This document shows, piece after piece, positions 46,820-58,390 of a DNA stretch of 64,000 bases. The stretch comes from Cadophora sp. MPI-SDFR-AT-0126. Taxonomy: Eukaryota > Ascomycota > Leotiomycetes > Helotiales > Ploettnerulaceae. The notes beneath the pieces were generated by a model. It saw nothing but the letters and a program-made list of their open reading frames with translations, was not told the origin of the DNA and made no database searches. Location of the stretch: NCBI GenBank assembly GCA_020747065.1, contig JAGMVK010000011.1, forward strand, positions 124,001 to 188,000, read 5' to 3'. Both the position numbers and the translations under genes were made by a program. The first letter of the stretch is position 1. Each line of letters begins with the position of its first letter.

Positions 46820-48924
46820 TCACCCCAACTTAAAAGTCCTCATCCCACCCCCCTTCATACTCCTCCACCATTCATCTCCCCAAATCTTTCTCGGTAAACC
46901 ATGCGTTTCTGGATCTCTATACTCGAACATCCTCTCTTCCCCATCCTTCCCTCTGACACTCCAGCTGGCCATCCCCATACTCTCAAGTGAAGTAGTACAA
47001 AGTCGCTGGACGCGCTCGTAGACCACACCACCTCCAGTCTCAGAGGTGTCGATTTTCCGCACGATAAGTATAAACAGTTCTCCCCGCGCTTTACCAAGAA
47101 TGAGGATTTCGCAGTCGAGGATTTCAGGCAGGAAGACTTCATGGGTGATCGAAGCACCGTCATTCATATCAATACTCAGAGTCCGATACTGGTCGAGGAA
47201 ATGTGATTCCCCATCAGACCTCCCGCCAGAAGCTGGGGAGCGTGGCGGCGATATGAAAACGGGTGCGCTCCAGGCTGAGATGTGAATGTAGGGGCTGAGA
47301 CTTAACGTAGGAATCAGGGTACTGAGACTAAGAGCCTTATAGTCTGTATGAAACGTATCCCAGGAAATGACAGCCCCATCTCGCAGCTCCACCTTCACTT
47401 GCACATCCTCAAGCAGTGTCGTTATGTCCAAGAACGACCCGTGTCCCATCTGATAATCAAACTCCACACTCCCCAGCACACCAGCCCAGGACCAACTTGG
47501 TAGATGCTCGATCCTAATATTCGTGTCCCGGAATTTATGGCCCCACATCAAACCAAAAACAAAAGACATCAATGAGAATTTAGTCGAATATTTTGAGTCC
47601 TGGTCTCGGTCAGGCAGGATAGGAATCCCCCAGTGGTGCCGCACCCCATGATGGCCTGTCTCGAATGCCTCCAAGATTCCAAGGAAAGCTTTGAGGCGAT
47701 CTTCATCATGGCTTAGATTTCGGGCTGAATATCGCGCAATGTGGATATAGATATCGCCAGCATTTTCACCGTAGCCAGCGGGAAATATACCAATCCTTGT
47801 ACCCGGTTCACTGGGTGGGGTCGCAAAATATGTGGATTTGAATATCTGATTTGTAGGAGAATGCAACTCGGCGTATGGCAAATCGAACGTCTCGTAGCAG
47901 CACATGCCATGACATTCGAAGTAGACTTGCTCATCCGTGAAGACAAGACGGCGGGTCGCAAGAATGCCTTCTTGGTAGGTCCAGCCGCGAGAGTTCCAGC
48001 GTGAGGGTAAGACTGCTTGGTCGATTCGGCTGACTGCTCTTAGGTATGTTTGGTTGATTTTGCAACTAGCGAGGGGCCGTCTGTGAGTATCTCCGACTCC
48101 TGGTAGGCCATAAGAAGGGTCATGCCCTGCAGCGGCGATGATCGTTAGCTGAGAGTTTTGATAGATCGAGCCCATTGCTTGGAGTTGGGGTGAGATCTCA
48201 GCATTGTCATGTTGGTTGATACAGTAGCGATCGATCCAGAGATAGCGAAATCCAAGGTTTCGAGTGACTTGTAGCGCATCTTCGATCGTTCGAGGTAGCT
48301 GAGGAAGCACTTGGCTAGAAACTGGGGCTTCATCCTTGTACGTCCCCCATAGATAGCTCAGGGCCACATACTTGTGATTCGAAGTTGGAACAAGTGTCTT
48401 CGTGTCGCAGTCAATAAATTGCATGCCCTGAACCTCAAAAAGCGTGGGCTTGCATCTGTCGGGATGAAGGTTCTGGCAGATCTGCAACCATCCTTTATAA
48501 TTCCGTAATCTACGTGGTCTGACTTCACTGTCCTGACTGGGCTCCTTGAATCAGGTTGCGATACAAGATACCGATGCCCGCTGAAGCTGTCCTGGCAACG
48601 GATTTTGAATGCATCGACTCCTAAAGCTTTGAGTAGGGGAAAATGCTTGAATCCGGTACGTGAGAGATGAAGCTGATATACTCCGCTCGCAGAAGAATCG
48701 AAAATTCCCATGCAAACCAAGAAATTACAAAAGACACAGGAATCGTCAGAAAATTTGGTACTTGAGTTAACAATAAATGTCTCTTCATATCGCGATGCCC
48801 CAGGAGCAAGCGACGAGAAGATGGCAGCGAAATCGGCTTCTGAACAATGGCGACAGAGTTGGTGCCTTAGGCTGCTCAGCCTGCGGCGGGGGTAGGACAG
48901 TGATGCACGCCTTTTGGAAGTCAT
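46820..48924 (-). CDS. HET-domain (heterokaryon incompatibility) protein
   Basis: Two overlapping minus-strand frames join into one gene. The upper frame (from ATG at 48,924) holds an N-terminal region with LCRHCSEADFAAIF and a C-x-x-C-rich segment typical of these proteins. The lower frame (to 46,820) holds the HET core: HKYVALSYLWGTYKDEAP, LPRTIEDALQVTRNLGFRYL, WIDRYCINQ, MGSIYQNSQLTIIAAAG and SRGWTYQEGILATRRLVF. HET domains trigger cell death when genetically different hyphae fuse. Most family members have no assigned partner. The frame switch lies between about 48,480 and 48,590. The candidate introns there are only 32-35 bp, so either a short intron, a longer one that I did not place, or a one-base frameshift separates the halves. 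The core domain itself is complete. Confidence 0.82.
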
Positions 48925-49187
48925 GAGGTTATCCTGTGGCGGAGTTGATGATACAACGCGAAATTGAAAATGACTTGGAATGAGGCGAGGTGGATGACAG
49001 AAAATGGCTGACAGTGAGCAACTGCAGATGCCAGATTGAGGTGGGAGAAAAGCGAGGCTTACCTAATCGTCTAATTGGTTGAGAAGCATCCAAAGATCTG
49101 TGTTTCAAGGTCGTACAAGCACATAGAGGTACAGTAAAACGGGTTTGCAGGTCATAAAAAAGTATTTCACCTGGTTGGTGTGAGATA

Positions 49188-51002
49188 TTAGTCTTTCCTC
49201 TGCTCCTCAATCACCTTCCTCAGCATAGCGATGGCCTGTTGCGCTTCAACTCTCCCATCGGCATCCAGCCTCATCATCTTCCCAAGCAGGAAGTTGATTT
49301 TGCCAGTCTTCCCAGAGAGAATTTCCTGGACTGTCTTGTCATCCAGGACGCTCCTTGCCAGAGCTTCCATTTCTTCGTTCGGTAATGGGGTAAACCACAA
49401 CCCTTCTTTGTTGATGATGGCTTCAACTGTATCATTCTTTCCTTCTAAGGCGTTCTCGAATAACAGGGCCAAGACCTTCTTGGCTGTTTTGCCTGTGATT
49501 TTATCTTTGTCGAGATAGCGCAGTAGACTCGCAAGGCTGGAATGTGAAATGATGCAGTCCCCTTCACTCGTCATCTTAAGGGGATTTTCTTGATCTGCGG
49601 TCGCGTGGTTCAAGCCTCCCATTTCATGCAACACCCAATTGCAGCAGAATCTACCAGCTGTGGCCAGGTTCATGTCAGGAGTCATATATTCATCGACAAC
49701 ATTGCGGAAGTATTCGACTCGTCCACCGTCGTCCAACGATACCAGTGACATTGCGTCCTTAACAGTCAAGCCGTACTGCTCAACCAAAATATCAACCTCT
49801 TCGTCTGGTAAGACTCCCAGAGTAGCTTCGAGATGGTCGAGTAGATCTTGACCAATGACAACTGGCCCAAGATCCGGATCAGGCATGTACCTGTAATCAA
49901 CTTCGCCTTCCTTCCCTCGTAATCGTTTCGTTTCAGCGCTGCCAATGGTCCATCCTCGAGTTTCCCCTTCAATGACGCCTCCTGATTCGAGGACCTTGAT
50001 CTGCCGGTCCCGCTCTGCGATTATCGCATCTTCCACGGCCTTGAAGCTGCTCAGATTCTTGATCTCGGTCCTCTGCCCTAGTCCCTTGACACCAGCATAT
50101 TCGTGGACAGCTTCCGTATCGCGCCTCCTTACAGACACATTAACATCAGCCCGCAGACCACCTGATTGCATACCCAGGACACAAGCATCCACAGCGTTGA
50201 GCAGAATCTGTACTTTGCGGACAAGTGCAGCTGCAGTGCTTGGATGATGGATCTGGGGCAGCGTGATGATTTCGATCAACGGGAGTCCCACCCTATTGAA
50301 GTCTAACAGATGTACATCCCCAGGCTGTGATATGGTCTTGGCCGTGTCCTGCTCCATTTGTATCTGCTTAATTCCTATCCGAACCTGGTCTCCGTCCTCC
50401 TTCGCAATGCCATCGTGAGCATATAGTGTAATGTATCCATCTTTCGCGAAGGGTTCGTAGTATTGTGTTATTTGGTAGCCGGCAGGTTGATCCCAGTGGA
50501 AGTAGTGCTTTCGATCAAATCGACTTGTCTTCTGTATGTCGCAATTTAGTGCCAGGGCAGCTCGCAGGGCCGGTATGAGGGTCTCTTTCTGCAAGGTGGG
50601 TTGCGACCCAGGCATCGCGACGTCAAAGAGTGCGACATGGGTATTTGGCACATGGTTGATGGTTGATGCGGCAGAAGAAAATAGCTTTCGCGCAGTATTC
50701 AATTGAGCATGTATCTCGATTCCAACAGTCAATTCCCACTTGTCCAAAGTTTGGTTGTCCTTGTTTGATTTCTTCCCCCCTTCAGCTTTTCTTAGCTTTG
50801 CCTCGTCCTTCAACTGCTTTCGATATGCGACTGGAAGTTCTGCCAAGCTTGATTCTGCATTTGTCTGCGTCGTGTGATATCTCTGGCAGCACACAGATTG
50901 TGCAGTCTGCCGGCTATGTCTCAGTTGGCGCAGACATCCTCTGGAAGGCAGTTGGCCTCTGAAGAGGTATCTTCGAAGCACGATTGGGGCGATGCGTGCC
51001 AT
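49188..51002 (-). CDS. PET112: Mitochondrial glutamyl-tRNA(Gln) amidotransferase subunit B
   Basis: A single exon of 604 residues. The first ~45 residues are rich in R, Q and S without acidic residues, a mitochondrial presequence. The GatB domain then follows in order: LTVGIEIHAQLNT, DVAMPGSQPTLQKE, HYFHWDQPAGYQITQYYEPF, DFNRVGLPLIEIITLPQIHH, GGLRADVNVSVRRR, KNLSSFKAVEDAI and GEVDYRYMPDPDLGPVVI. The C-terminal YqeY-like tail domain includes KTAKKVLALLFENALEGKND. With the GatA and GatF-type subunits it converts mischarged Glu-tRNA(Gln) to Gln-tRNA(Gln) in the mitochondrial matrix. All the family blocks are intact. The ATG at 51,002 is chosen because it alone includes the presequence. Confidence 0.96.
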   Translation of the reverse strand: MARIAPIVLRRYLFRGQLPSRGCLRQLRHSRQTAQSVCCQRYHTTQTNAESSLAELPVAYRKQLKDEAKLRKAEGGKKSNKDNQTLDKWELTVGIEIHAQLNTARKLFSSAASTINHVPNTHVALFDVAMPGSQPTLQKETLIPALRAALALNCDIQKTSRFDRKHYFHWDQPAGYQITQYYEPFAKDGYITLYAHDGIAKEDGDQVRIGIKQIQMEQDTAKTISQPGDVHLLDFNRVGLPLIEIITLPQIHHPSTAAALVRKVQILLNAVDACVLGMQSGGLRADVNVSVRRRDTEAVHEYAGVKGLGQRTEIKNLSSFKAVEDAIIAERDRQIKVLESGGVIEGETRGWTIGSAETKRLRGKEGEVDYRYMPDPDLGPVVIGQDLLDHLEATLGVLPDEEVDILVEQYGLTVKDAMSLVSLDDGGRVEYFRNVVDEYMTPDMNLATAGRFCCNWVLHEMGGLNHATADQENPLKMTSEGDCIISHSSLASLLRYLDKDKITGKTAKKVLALLFENALEGKNDTVEAIINKEGLWFTPLPNEEMEALARSVLDDKTVQEILSGKTGKINFLLGKMMRLDADGRVEAQQAIAMLRKVIEEQRKD

Positions 51003-53105
51003 TGGCTTTCAGCAATTGTCCTTGACTCGATTTGCAGGTATTCGATTGGATACAGGTCGAGGTATTGGGTGAATTAATATGTCAAAAGCAGGATTGAGAG
51101 ACTTGTCGGGCGTATGCAGGTAGCAAGTTCGTGGAGGGTGAGGAACACCCGATTCGAGGAGAGCTGCAGATTGCGCATGAGTTTCGGGGCGATGACAAGT
51201 GGTAGTGTGGCAAACGAACGACTCAAGCCGCGCAGGATCTTGGGGACTCGAGGAATTTGAAGGTTATGCTGTAGTAGGATTTGACGAGCTCAGTTGCGTT
51301 TTGTTTACTCGTGGGAGGGAAGCTTGAATGCAAGAGAAGTGAAGAAAGCAATGGGAAATCCTCGGCTCTGTGCTCGGGCCGACCCGTTTCCACCATGGTT
51401 GAATTGGCTGTCGCCTCTGTCGAGCCCCCACCAAAGGATCCTCCTTTCCAATCTTTATATCCTTACAACCAGCAATCATCCATATAATTCTCCTCCAGGA
51501 TACATCCTCCTTGTTACTCCAGTTAAACCTGGCTGGCTGGCACTATCAAGGTGATGAAATTCTTGTTGAGTGACTCCAGAGCATGTATGCTCTGCTAGCG
51601 ATTAATATGTCTCTCCACACAGGTAGGTCGTCGCAAAGCCCTGTGCTTGGTCGGTCTCACAACAATGGGTTGCATCGTCCTACCCCCATCTCCGGATTGG
51701 CAGTCATGGAGCCTGATATTATATGATATGATATGCTGGGTCATACAGATACAATCCAGTACAGGGCCTCCCACATATTCCGGAGAAGATTTTCGCAATC
51801 GTGCATCGGTACTGGTGGTATGTGTTGGGCAGACATTGGCTGTGCCCGAGTGAGCAGGGCAACGCAGCCTGACGTGTCAGTAGAAAAGGTGCCCGTCGCC
51901 CCAGTCTTGTTGCATCTGGAAGTTGTTGAGAGTTGAGAGTGAGTAGTCCGAGTCCCACTGCTGCAAGATAGTCTTTGTATCTTACTTGCGTGCATTTTCC
52001 TGTTTGTTTTTATTTGGTCTTGTTGTCGTCCTCCCTCTTTTGATCCCCGCCTTGGTCTTCCGGTTCTCCACGATCACTTGCGGTGATCTACAGAATCATC
52101 ACCACTTCTCTCTGGCATCCGGACGGACGAAGAGAGTTGAGGTCGACGCTCTCTACGGTTCGGTGGGAGTGGAAGCCCTCAGATCCTGGTTCTTGATTTC
52201 CTTCCAGGCCTGACGAAGATCACGACCAAGATATCCAACCCTACCGAACCTTCAACTCCTTGCTTTGGCCCAACCTTTGTCAGACCCGAGGCTGTCCCCT
52301 TCGACCTCCTTGCTCGTACTGCCCATATACTAGTACCACTGGTTCAAACCATATTACTTTCCCCTAGTCGTGCGGTCTGTCGATCTCGTCAGTCAGGCTT
52401 TTGTTTGCTTGCTTCTGCCCTCGGCATCTATCAGGACTTCGGCGCTCTTCCTTCAACACGAAGGATCACTACCAACCTCATTTGCCAACATTTTGATCCT
52501 TTGAGCCTATCTGCCACCAATAAGCCGACACTCATACGCGATTCTAACCCCAGAATACATTTCTTCTTTCCGGTCTTTGATCCGGTCTTCGCGAAGTCTG
52601 GTCATCTCTGTCGGCATATCCCAAAATGGTGGTCATCATCAAGGATCTTGCCTAAGCTGCCGCCCCGCAGATCTCATCGCATTCCCCCAGACTACCCCTA
52701 ATTCGTCACTCTCCAGGGTGGCACGGCCTGGCTTTGACACCCCACTGGCCCTGAGCGAATCTCAAAACACGCCTGGAACGGCTGACCACCAGGAAGGGGG
52801 CGTCATTCTGATAATAGCACCACAACTATATCTTCCTATATCAGCTCGGATATACAAGACACTACCCCCCTCGATCATGAACGTCGTCTTTCACAATATC
52901 TCTGATCAATCTACATCAATCTCCAAAATTCCAGCATGCACAACCCGCATCTCTAGCTTGCATAAACAACACACCAACACACCGCCAAAGTCACGACTCA
53001 GTTCAGGTACGCCTACTTCAGCTCCGAGCTGTTTGCTATTATGTTTGCTTTTTCTACTATAGCATTGACAAGCTGACGATAATAAGATTACGATACTTCC
53101 TCGCA
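51003..53105. other. Divergent intergenic region with probable long 5' leader
   Basis: This is the promoter of PET112 on the left and of the DUF6594-like gene on the right. The 161-codon ORF at 52,577-53,062 ends 44 bp before the next start codon and has no domain. I read it as a chance frame in a long leader. CT-rich stretches near 52,010-52,330 look like a fungal promoter or leader. Confidence 0.45.
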
Positions 53106-55156
53106 ATGACAACAAAATACACTACTCCATCTGTTGAATCAATACTCGAAGACTCCGAAGATGAATTGAGGGAAGAATTGAGAACAAACGGGGATCGTGC
53201 GGGCGAAAAACACCAACAATCGCGACCAATGCACGAAACAGCCATAAAAGCAAACGTGGGAAGGGAAAGGGAGCGGGACAGGGAGAGAGATAGGCCAAGG
53301 AGACATAGATCAAGCAAGCACACATCCAAGGGAAGATCGAAGAACACTGGGGCGAGGAGGCCAAGTGGGTTGTCCAGAGAGGAATATGAAGAATCACGGC
53401 TGCGGCATAGACATGGACACTCAAATCGAAGCTCGAGTTCGGCATCTTCGTCCGATGATGAGGAGCAAGAGGATCATAGGGCGATACTGGCAGCCAGGTC
53501 CCGATTGACCTCGCCATCAATGGTGTCTACCTTCACTACACAGACGACTGCTACCAACAAGTCGAGCAGCTCCAGTGGAAGTAATTCGACCGTTACACAA
53601 GCATCAATTACCAAGCGATCGAGCATTGGGAAGAAGCCGGAGGTAGAAGAAGCAGGAGAGCCGCCAATGTCACCAGCTGTCCCTGATCCCCCCAATGTTT
53701 TTCAGTTCTTGGACAATGAAGGATCACCAGAGCCAGGGGCTCAGGGAGACAAAGAAGAGCAAACAGAGAGGCAAGAGGGAGAGGAAGAAAAGGAAGAGGA
53801 GAGCGAGGAAAGTGACGAGGACCAGACGCCTCAATGGTCACCGAAGCGCATTGAGAGGGCATACATCGAACCTCCGCTACCACGTCTCAACCACAATACA
53901 AGCGCTTCTTCATCAGCATCAAGCAGTTTTCATGGAGATGATAATACCTCCGAGCCAGCAGGCGATGTGGATACAGACAGAAGCAGTAGCCCAGAGAGAA
54001 GTGTCGATGGACATGACGAGGCACATGGACCGCCACCAACAGACCAAGCATCGGCTAAGATCGCTTCCCAAATCGCTGCTGCTCAGCAGCTGCAAAATGC
54101 TCACGAATCTATGCAACACTTTGGAACTCCAAATATGCCCCGAGGTAATGTTCAATTGCCTCATATTCCCTCCTCGGCATTGAGTTCGCGCTACCAATAT
54201 CACATGCAACAACGCCCACTTCCCCGGGCTGAGAAGTTGCCAGTGACGGGCTACGAGCTGCTTGCATCGAGGCTGTCTGCGTTTCCTGGTAGCGATCATG
54301 AAAACGGAGGACGAATCAAGCCGATGTACAGAAAATTTGAGGCATTGAATCATCGACTTCTGCTGCATTTGCAAGACGAGTTGAGCGAATTGGAAGAACA
54401 GCTCCACCGTCTCGATCATGCAGACACCCAGTCCAGACGTACAGATCGTCATGGATACATCATCCCAGCATCAAGACGCCTAGCAGCTCAGGCTGGTGGT
54501 GAATTGCAATGGCACAAAACAGATGTACTGGGCAAGATTGGGTACAAGTTGAATCAATACAGTACGATTACCCCACATCTAAGCCCTGATCACAGCTGAC
54601 AGCCACAGACCAAGCGCTCTCCTCATTCAACAGCACTCAATCCCTTAATCACCCAGACGCAGAAGACATCGAACACTATCGCACCTATCTACAAACCGAA
54701 CAGCCGATCGCAGAAGCCGAAACACATTTCCTCGACCCCACCGACGATCTTGTCTCAATATACTCCGAGAATCTCTCACCTCCATCATTCCTCCGCACAT
54801 CGCACGCACCATCTTCAACAGTATCTTCGTCGGAGATCTCGTCCCAAGTCTCTTCGTCAATTGCTTCCCCTCCATCTCCCGTTCGCGTAGCAGCACCACA
54901 ACCTGAACTCCAGCCCATCCTGCCCGGTCTTGCAACGGCTATCGCGATCGCGATCCTCGTACCTATAATCACATTCTCCGTCATCCCAGGATTCATCGGT
55001 AGGTTGACTGTTGCGATGTTGGTTGCAGTATTTATGGTCGGCGGATTGGTTCAGAGTGGCATCGTGCAGCGAAACATGTTATTGGGAAAGGAGAGTTTGA
55101 CGTGTGCTGGTATCTATGTTGGTGTTATGACTGTCATTGCTGGAATCGTGGCTTGA
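53106..55156 (+). CDS. DUF6594-like membrane protein with a long disordered N-terminus
   Basis: Exons 53,106-54,561 and 54,609-55,156 are joined over a 47-bp intron (GTACGA...GCTGACAGCCACAG), giving 667 residues. Splicing restores KLNQYNQALSSFNSTQ. Residues 1-370 are low-complexity: R/E/D-rich (RERERDRERDRPRRH), S-rich and acidic (EEKEEESEESDEDQT). Residues ~378-560 form the conserved part, including GYELLASRLSAFPG, MYRKFEALNHRLLLHLQDEL and a coiled coil (SELEEQLHRLDHAD). The C-terminus has three hydrophobic helices near IVVPIITFSVIPGFIG, LTVAMLVAVFMVGGLV and AGIYVGVMTVIAGIVA-like text. The combination of a ledger of helices with three terminal membrane segments fits the fungal DUF6594 group, role unknown. 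The acidic and basic blocks may mediate contacts at a membrane face. Confidence 0.82.
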
Positions 55157-55657
55157 TTTCTTTGTCCATGGCTGTACGATGTTAAGCTTTCAACATTTGT
55201 TCCTATGGTAAGGACGACCTAGGTAGTGGCTTGACAATTGGCGTTGGTTGGATTTTGTGATACCCATTTGCAAGCACATTTGCACGTAAGCATTTGACGT
55301 TGGAATTTTGGACGGAATTGGTTAGATTCTCTTCATGTCAGTAATAATTGTATACTGTACAATACGACATTATTTTACGAAAATGTGTCTATATCAAACC
55401 TTCATTTTCAACCTTGCCTGTCATTGATACCTGGTAGTTCTCTCTGCCATCCTCGGTCTTCTATCAAGCGGCTTCGGATATTCCTGCAGCTGCTATACGC
55501 TCAGCTAACTTTGCCAAGACAGGTCCAGAACAAAGGTCATGCTTCAAGATTGATGTAGAACATCGGGCTGAGTAATAACAAGAGCCGCTCAGCTGTCGCC
55601 AGATTCGATATTGTTTAAAGTTGGCCATCTAGGATCGTGCCCAAATATGGGAAGGGG
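55157..55657. other. 3' flank of the DUF6594-like gene
   Basis: Short 3' untranslated-like sequence with AT-rich patches (55,340-55,380), up to the TA target site at 55,658-55,659. No gene. Confidence 0.5.
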
Positions 55658-55659
55658 TA

Positions 55660-57039
55660 CAGTACTAGTCAACTGCTGTTAACCACTTAAGCGAGATCAC
55701 CAAAATCAACAATTAATTCCCGTCAATACTTCTTAATATCTTTACAACTAGATTATATACAAATAATTTGAATACATGTAATTGATCCTTAAGATCTACT
55801 CTTTTCAAATATACAATTAGTTTCTTCGCAACTTACGCACGGACCTTAATATTTTGTATGCCACCCGTCTGCTGCGATACACGCTTCTATTCTAGCTGGC
55901 ATACTCGCACCTAAATTATCAAACAACTCCTTATCTAAAGTATCCCACGCAGCTTGTAAACAACTTTCCATACGTTGCATTGCGTGCTCTGATTGCGATT
56001 TGTCGGCCGCGACGTCGGGGAACATATCGTAAAGGCGTTTCTTGAGGTGCCACCACACGTGCTCGATTGGATTGAGATCAGGAGAGAAAGGCGGCCAATT
56101 CACAACCAAAGTGATCTGTTTTCCTTCAAACCAAAGCCGAACCTTCCTTGCAGTGTGTATTGAAGCGTTATCTTGCATAAATTCGTACCCAGGGTCCAAA
56201 TCTTCGAAAATTAGTCCAACTTCAGCGTTCAAGACCTCCAGGTAGGACTCAGCCGAATACCCATGTTTCTTTGACTCAAAATCGCGGTCCATGATATAAA
56301 GGTTGCTTCTCCCGTTGTCCCAAAAGGCTCCCCAGACCATAACCTTCATATTCTTCTTACAGTTGTATGTTTGGATCATATTTCGATCCCACTTCTGTGC
56401 TGGCGTACGAAAGCACCATTCCGCGTCTTTGCCCCGCCCCCGCTCTACAGAGCACTCGTCGCTCCAACAAATCATCCCCCATTCCTCGAGAGTCCAACCT
56501 CTATGCGCGAGGCACCATGCAAGACGTTTAGCTGCGTGTACTTCCGTGAGCTCAGGGCGCTTCTTAGCTCTCCAATTAGCTATACCATGCTCCTCCAAGA
56601 TCTTCTTGATTGTAGTCGTCTTACAACCAAGCCCACACGCAGTAATGACCTCCTGATATGTATCCTTCGAGTTTGCGCGTACGTGTCGTAGTAGCTTTCG
56701 TTCCTCTGCTGGTGTATATGATTTCCTCCGAGCGGCTTTAGGTAGAGTCTTTCCATCAGGTCGTAGTGCGGCTTGCCGTAAGGTGTAATTGATCGTGCTA
56801 CGGTCGTGTTTGAAAGCCGCTGCGATACAAGAAGGATTTGCACCTACAAACGATGCACCCACAATCTGCCCTCGCTCATATGGACTAAGATGCGTACGGA
56901 TATTGCGATTGCCAGAGATGGCGCCGAAAGGAGTGCGTTGTGCTGGCATTTTCGTGATAATTATAAAGGGAGGAGGAAACGCGGGTCGCGAAAAAACGCG
57001 CTTTAAGCTTTTTCGGTTAACAGCAGTTGGCGGTGACTG
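55660..57039 (-). mobile_element. Intact Tc1/mariner-type transposon with TIRs and TA duplication
   Basis: A 1,380-bp element whose ends both begin CAGT and share CAACTGCTGTTAACC in inverted orientation (55,674-55,688 on the left; about 57,012-57,026 on the right). TA lies outside each end (55,658-55,659 and 57,040-57,041). One uninterrupted transposase gene fills it. There is no RIP-like pattern, unlike every other element in the window, which suggests recent arrival or escape from RIP as a low-copy element. Confidence 0.92.
55846..56949 (-). CDS. Tc1/mariner superfamily transposase
   Basis: A single exon of 367 residues. Residues ~18-120 are helix-turn-helix DNA binding: LSPYERGQIVGASFVGANPS, DRSTINYTLRQ, TYQEVITACGLGCKTTTIKK. 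The DDE_3-type catalytic domain has D164 (in MICWSDECSV), D260 (in EFMQDNASIHTA) and E296 (in SPDLNPIEHVWWHLKK), so about 35 residues separate the last two, as expected of a DD34-35E enzyme. It cuts the element out and inserts it at TA. No stop or frameshift is present, so the element is potentially autonomous. The ATG at 56,949 lies about 90 bp inside the right end. Confidence 0.94.
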   Translation of the reverse strand: MPAQRTPFGAISGNRNIRTHLSPYERGQIVGASFVGANPSCIAAAFKHDRSTINYTLRQAALRPDGKTLPKAARRKSYTPAEERKLLRHVRANSKDTYQEVITACGLGCKTTTIKKILEEHGIANWRAKKRPELTEVHAAKRLAWCLAHRGWTLEEWGMICWSDECSVERGRGKDAEWCFRTPAQKWDRNMIQTYNCKKNMKVMVWGAFWDNGRSNLYIMDRDFESKKHGYSAESYLEVLNAEVGLIFEDLDPGYEFMQDNASIHTARKVRLWFEGKQITLVVNWPPFSPDLNPIEHVWWHLKKRLYDMFPDVAADKSQSEHAMQRMESCLQAAWDTLDKELFDNLGASMPARIEACIAADGWHTKY

Positions 57040-57041
57040 TA

Positions 57042-57758
57042 CCTGGCTCGCTTACCCAACTGATGTCAATGTCAATACCAACATGAACATCAATCGTCTC
57101 ACCGAATTACGAAGCATTATTTGAGCTCAGTTACTAATCTGTATGTTCATTCTGTGGATTCCTGCTGTTGTTACGTAGAGCTGGACTGGTATCAGACGCC
57201 GCGGAACAGAAGTCACCTTCATCTAAGTCTTCCTTTGTCCAGCTGCAGAGGCTCATGTCGTCTGTATGTTCATTCAAATCACACTATAGTCTGTTCACCT
57301 TTCATCTACTCTCCCAAAAAAGCCATCTAAGCCTCCCACGCTCTATAAAAAGTTCACATCCCTCGAGTAAACCTTCCCTCCCCTCCCCATCTCTCATTCA
57401 CCTCCTCACCCCTCACCACTAATCTCTCTCCCCTCCTCTTTCTCTCAATTTCGGCTCCTCCTCCCCCAAATCTCCCAACATCGTCTCAGACGGTTCCTAA
57501 CTTGACTTTTCCCATCCAAATCAGGCAATACACCTCTCTCCCCTCATCTCATCTCGCTAACCGTCCCCCTCGAGCCAGGCATCAACAACTTTGTCCCCTC
57601 TCCTCGAAAGATAAAAGATGCACTCTTCTCCACCTTGCTGAACTTTCCCACTCTCTTTCCCACACCGCACAGCAAACTCAATCACAATCACAAGCCGTCC
57701 TGTCCCTTTCTCGATCTTGTACACCACATCGATCAAGCAACCAACCAAGAACGTAACA
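57042..57758. promoter_or_regulatory. Promoter and pyrimidine-rich leader of the DPBB gene
   Basis: The sequence from about 57,320 to 57,600 is strongly CT-rich (runs such as CCTCCCCATCTCTC), a common feature just upstream of well-expressed fungal genes. A TATAAAAAG lies near 57,344. The transposon inserted about 720 bp upstream of the start codon, so it may have displaced distal control sites. Confidence 0.5.
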
Positions 57759-58390
57759 ATGAAGTTCACAACCTTCCTCTCCGGCGTCATCAGAGGCATG
57801 ATTTTCCTGCTTGCTGGTGGTGTGCAGGCGATCGATGGCGTTGCGAATTACTACACTCAGCAGGGTGTCGCTGGTAGTTGTGGTGTTTATCATCAGGTTG
57901 GTCTTCCTTCTTTCTCTCCCCCCACCCCATATCCATCCAACCCCTCTTCCTCCTTCTTTCCTCTTTAATAAATTGATTAGATAAGTTGGTTATGGTACTG
58001 ACACTTCCTCTTCACAGGACTCCGACCACATCGTCGCTCTCGGCCCAGCCTGGGGACACAACACCAACTGCGGTCGTACAGTCAGCATTCGCCACAAGGG
58101 TACTGGTCGGGTTACTACCGCCGTGGTTGCTGATACCGTAAGTCTCTTCCCATTCCTTCCCCCCCTCCCTGCCACCCCCCTTTTCACTTTCCTCTATTTG
58201 TTGTTGCTCACGCGTATTGATGTTGCTTAGTGCCCATCTTGCCCACAGACTAAGCTCGATGTGTCCGTCGGCGTCTACGAGTACCTCAATGGTTTCTTGG
58301 CTCTGGACTTGATCCTTATTGAGTGGTATGTTGAATGTTCGCTGATAGTTTCAGGACATTAGGATTGACATTGGTAGGAATTTCGTTTAA
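57759..58390 (+). CDS. Small secreted double-psi beta-barrel protein (expansin/RlpA-like)
   Basis: Four exons (57,759-57,896, 58,018-58,137, 58,231-58,325 and 58,378-58,390) give 121 residues. The introns are GT-AG and keep frame. The last exon adds only the closing W-N-F-V. Residues 1-24 form a signal peptide (hydrophobic GMIFLLAGG, cleavage likely after VQA). The mature part follows the DPBB pattern: VANYYTQQGVAGSCGVYHQ, DSDHIVALGPAWGHNTNCG, VTTAVVADT, CPSCPQTKLDVSVGVYEYL and a terminal I-E-W-N-F. Cysteine positions (SCGV, NCGR, CPSC) fit the two-disulfide barrel. Relatives are secreted, bind cell-wall polysaccharides or loosen walls, and include plant-induced proteins of pathogens. No catalytic activity can be inferred. 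The start codon is set by the signal peptide. Confidence 0.85.

Noticed and set aside
52577..53062. 161-codon plus-strand ORF just upstream of the DUF6594-like gene
   Set aside because: No domain, low-quality composition, and it ends 44 bp before a strong start codon. More likely a chance frame in a long leader.
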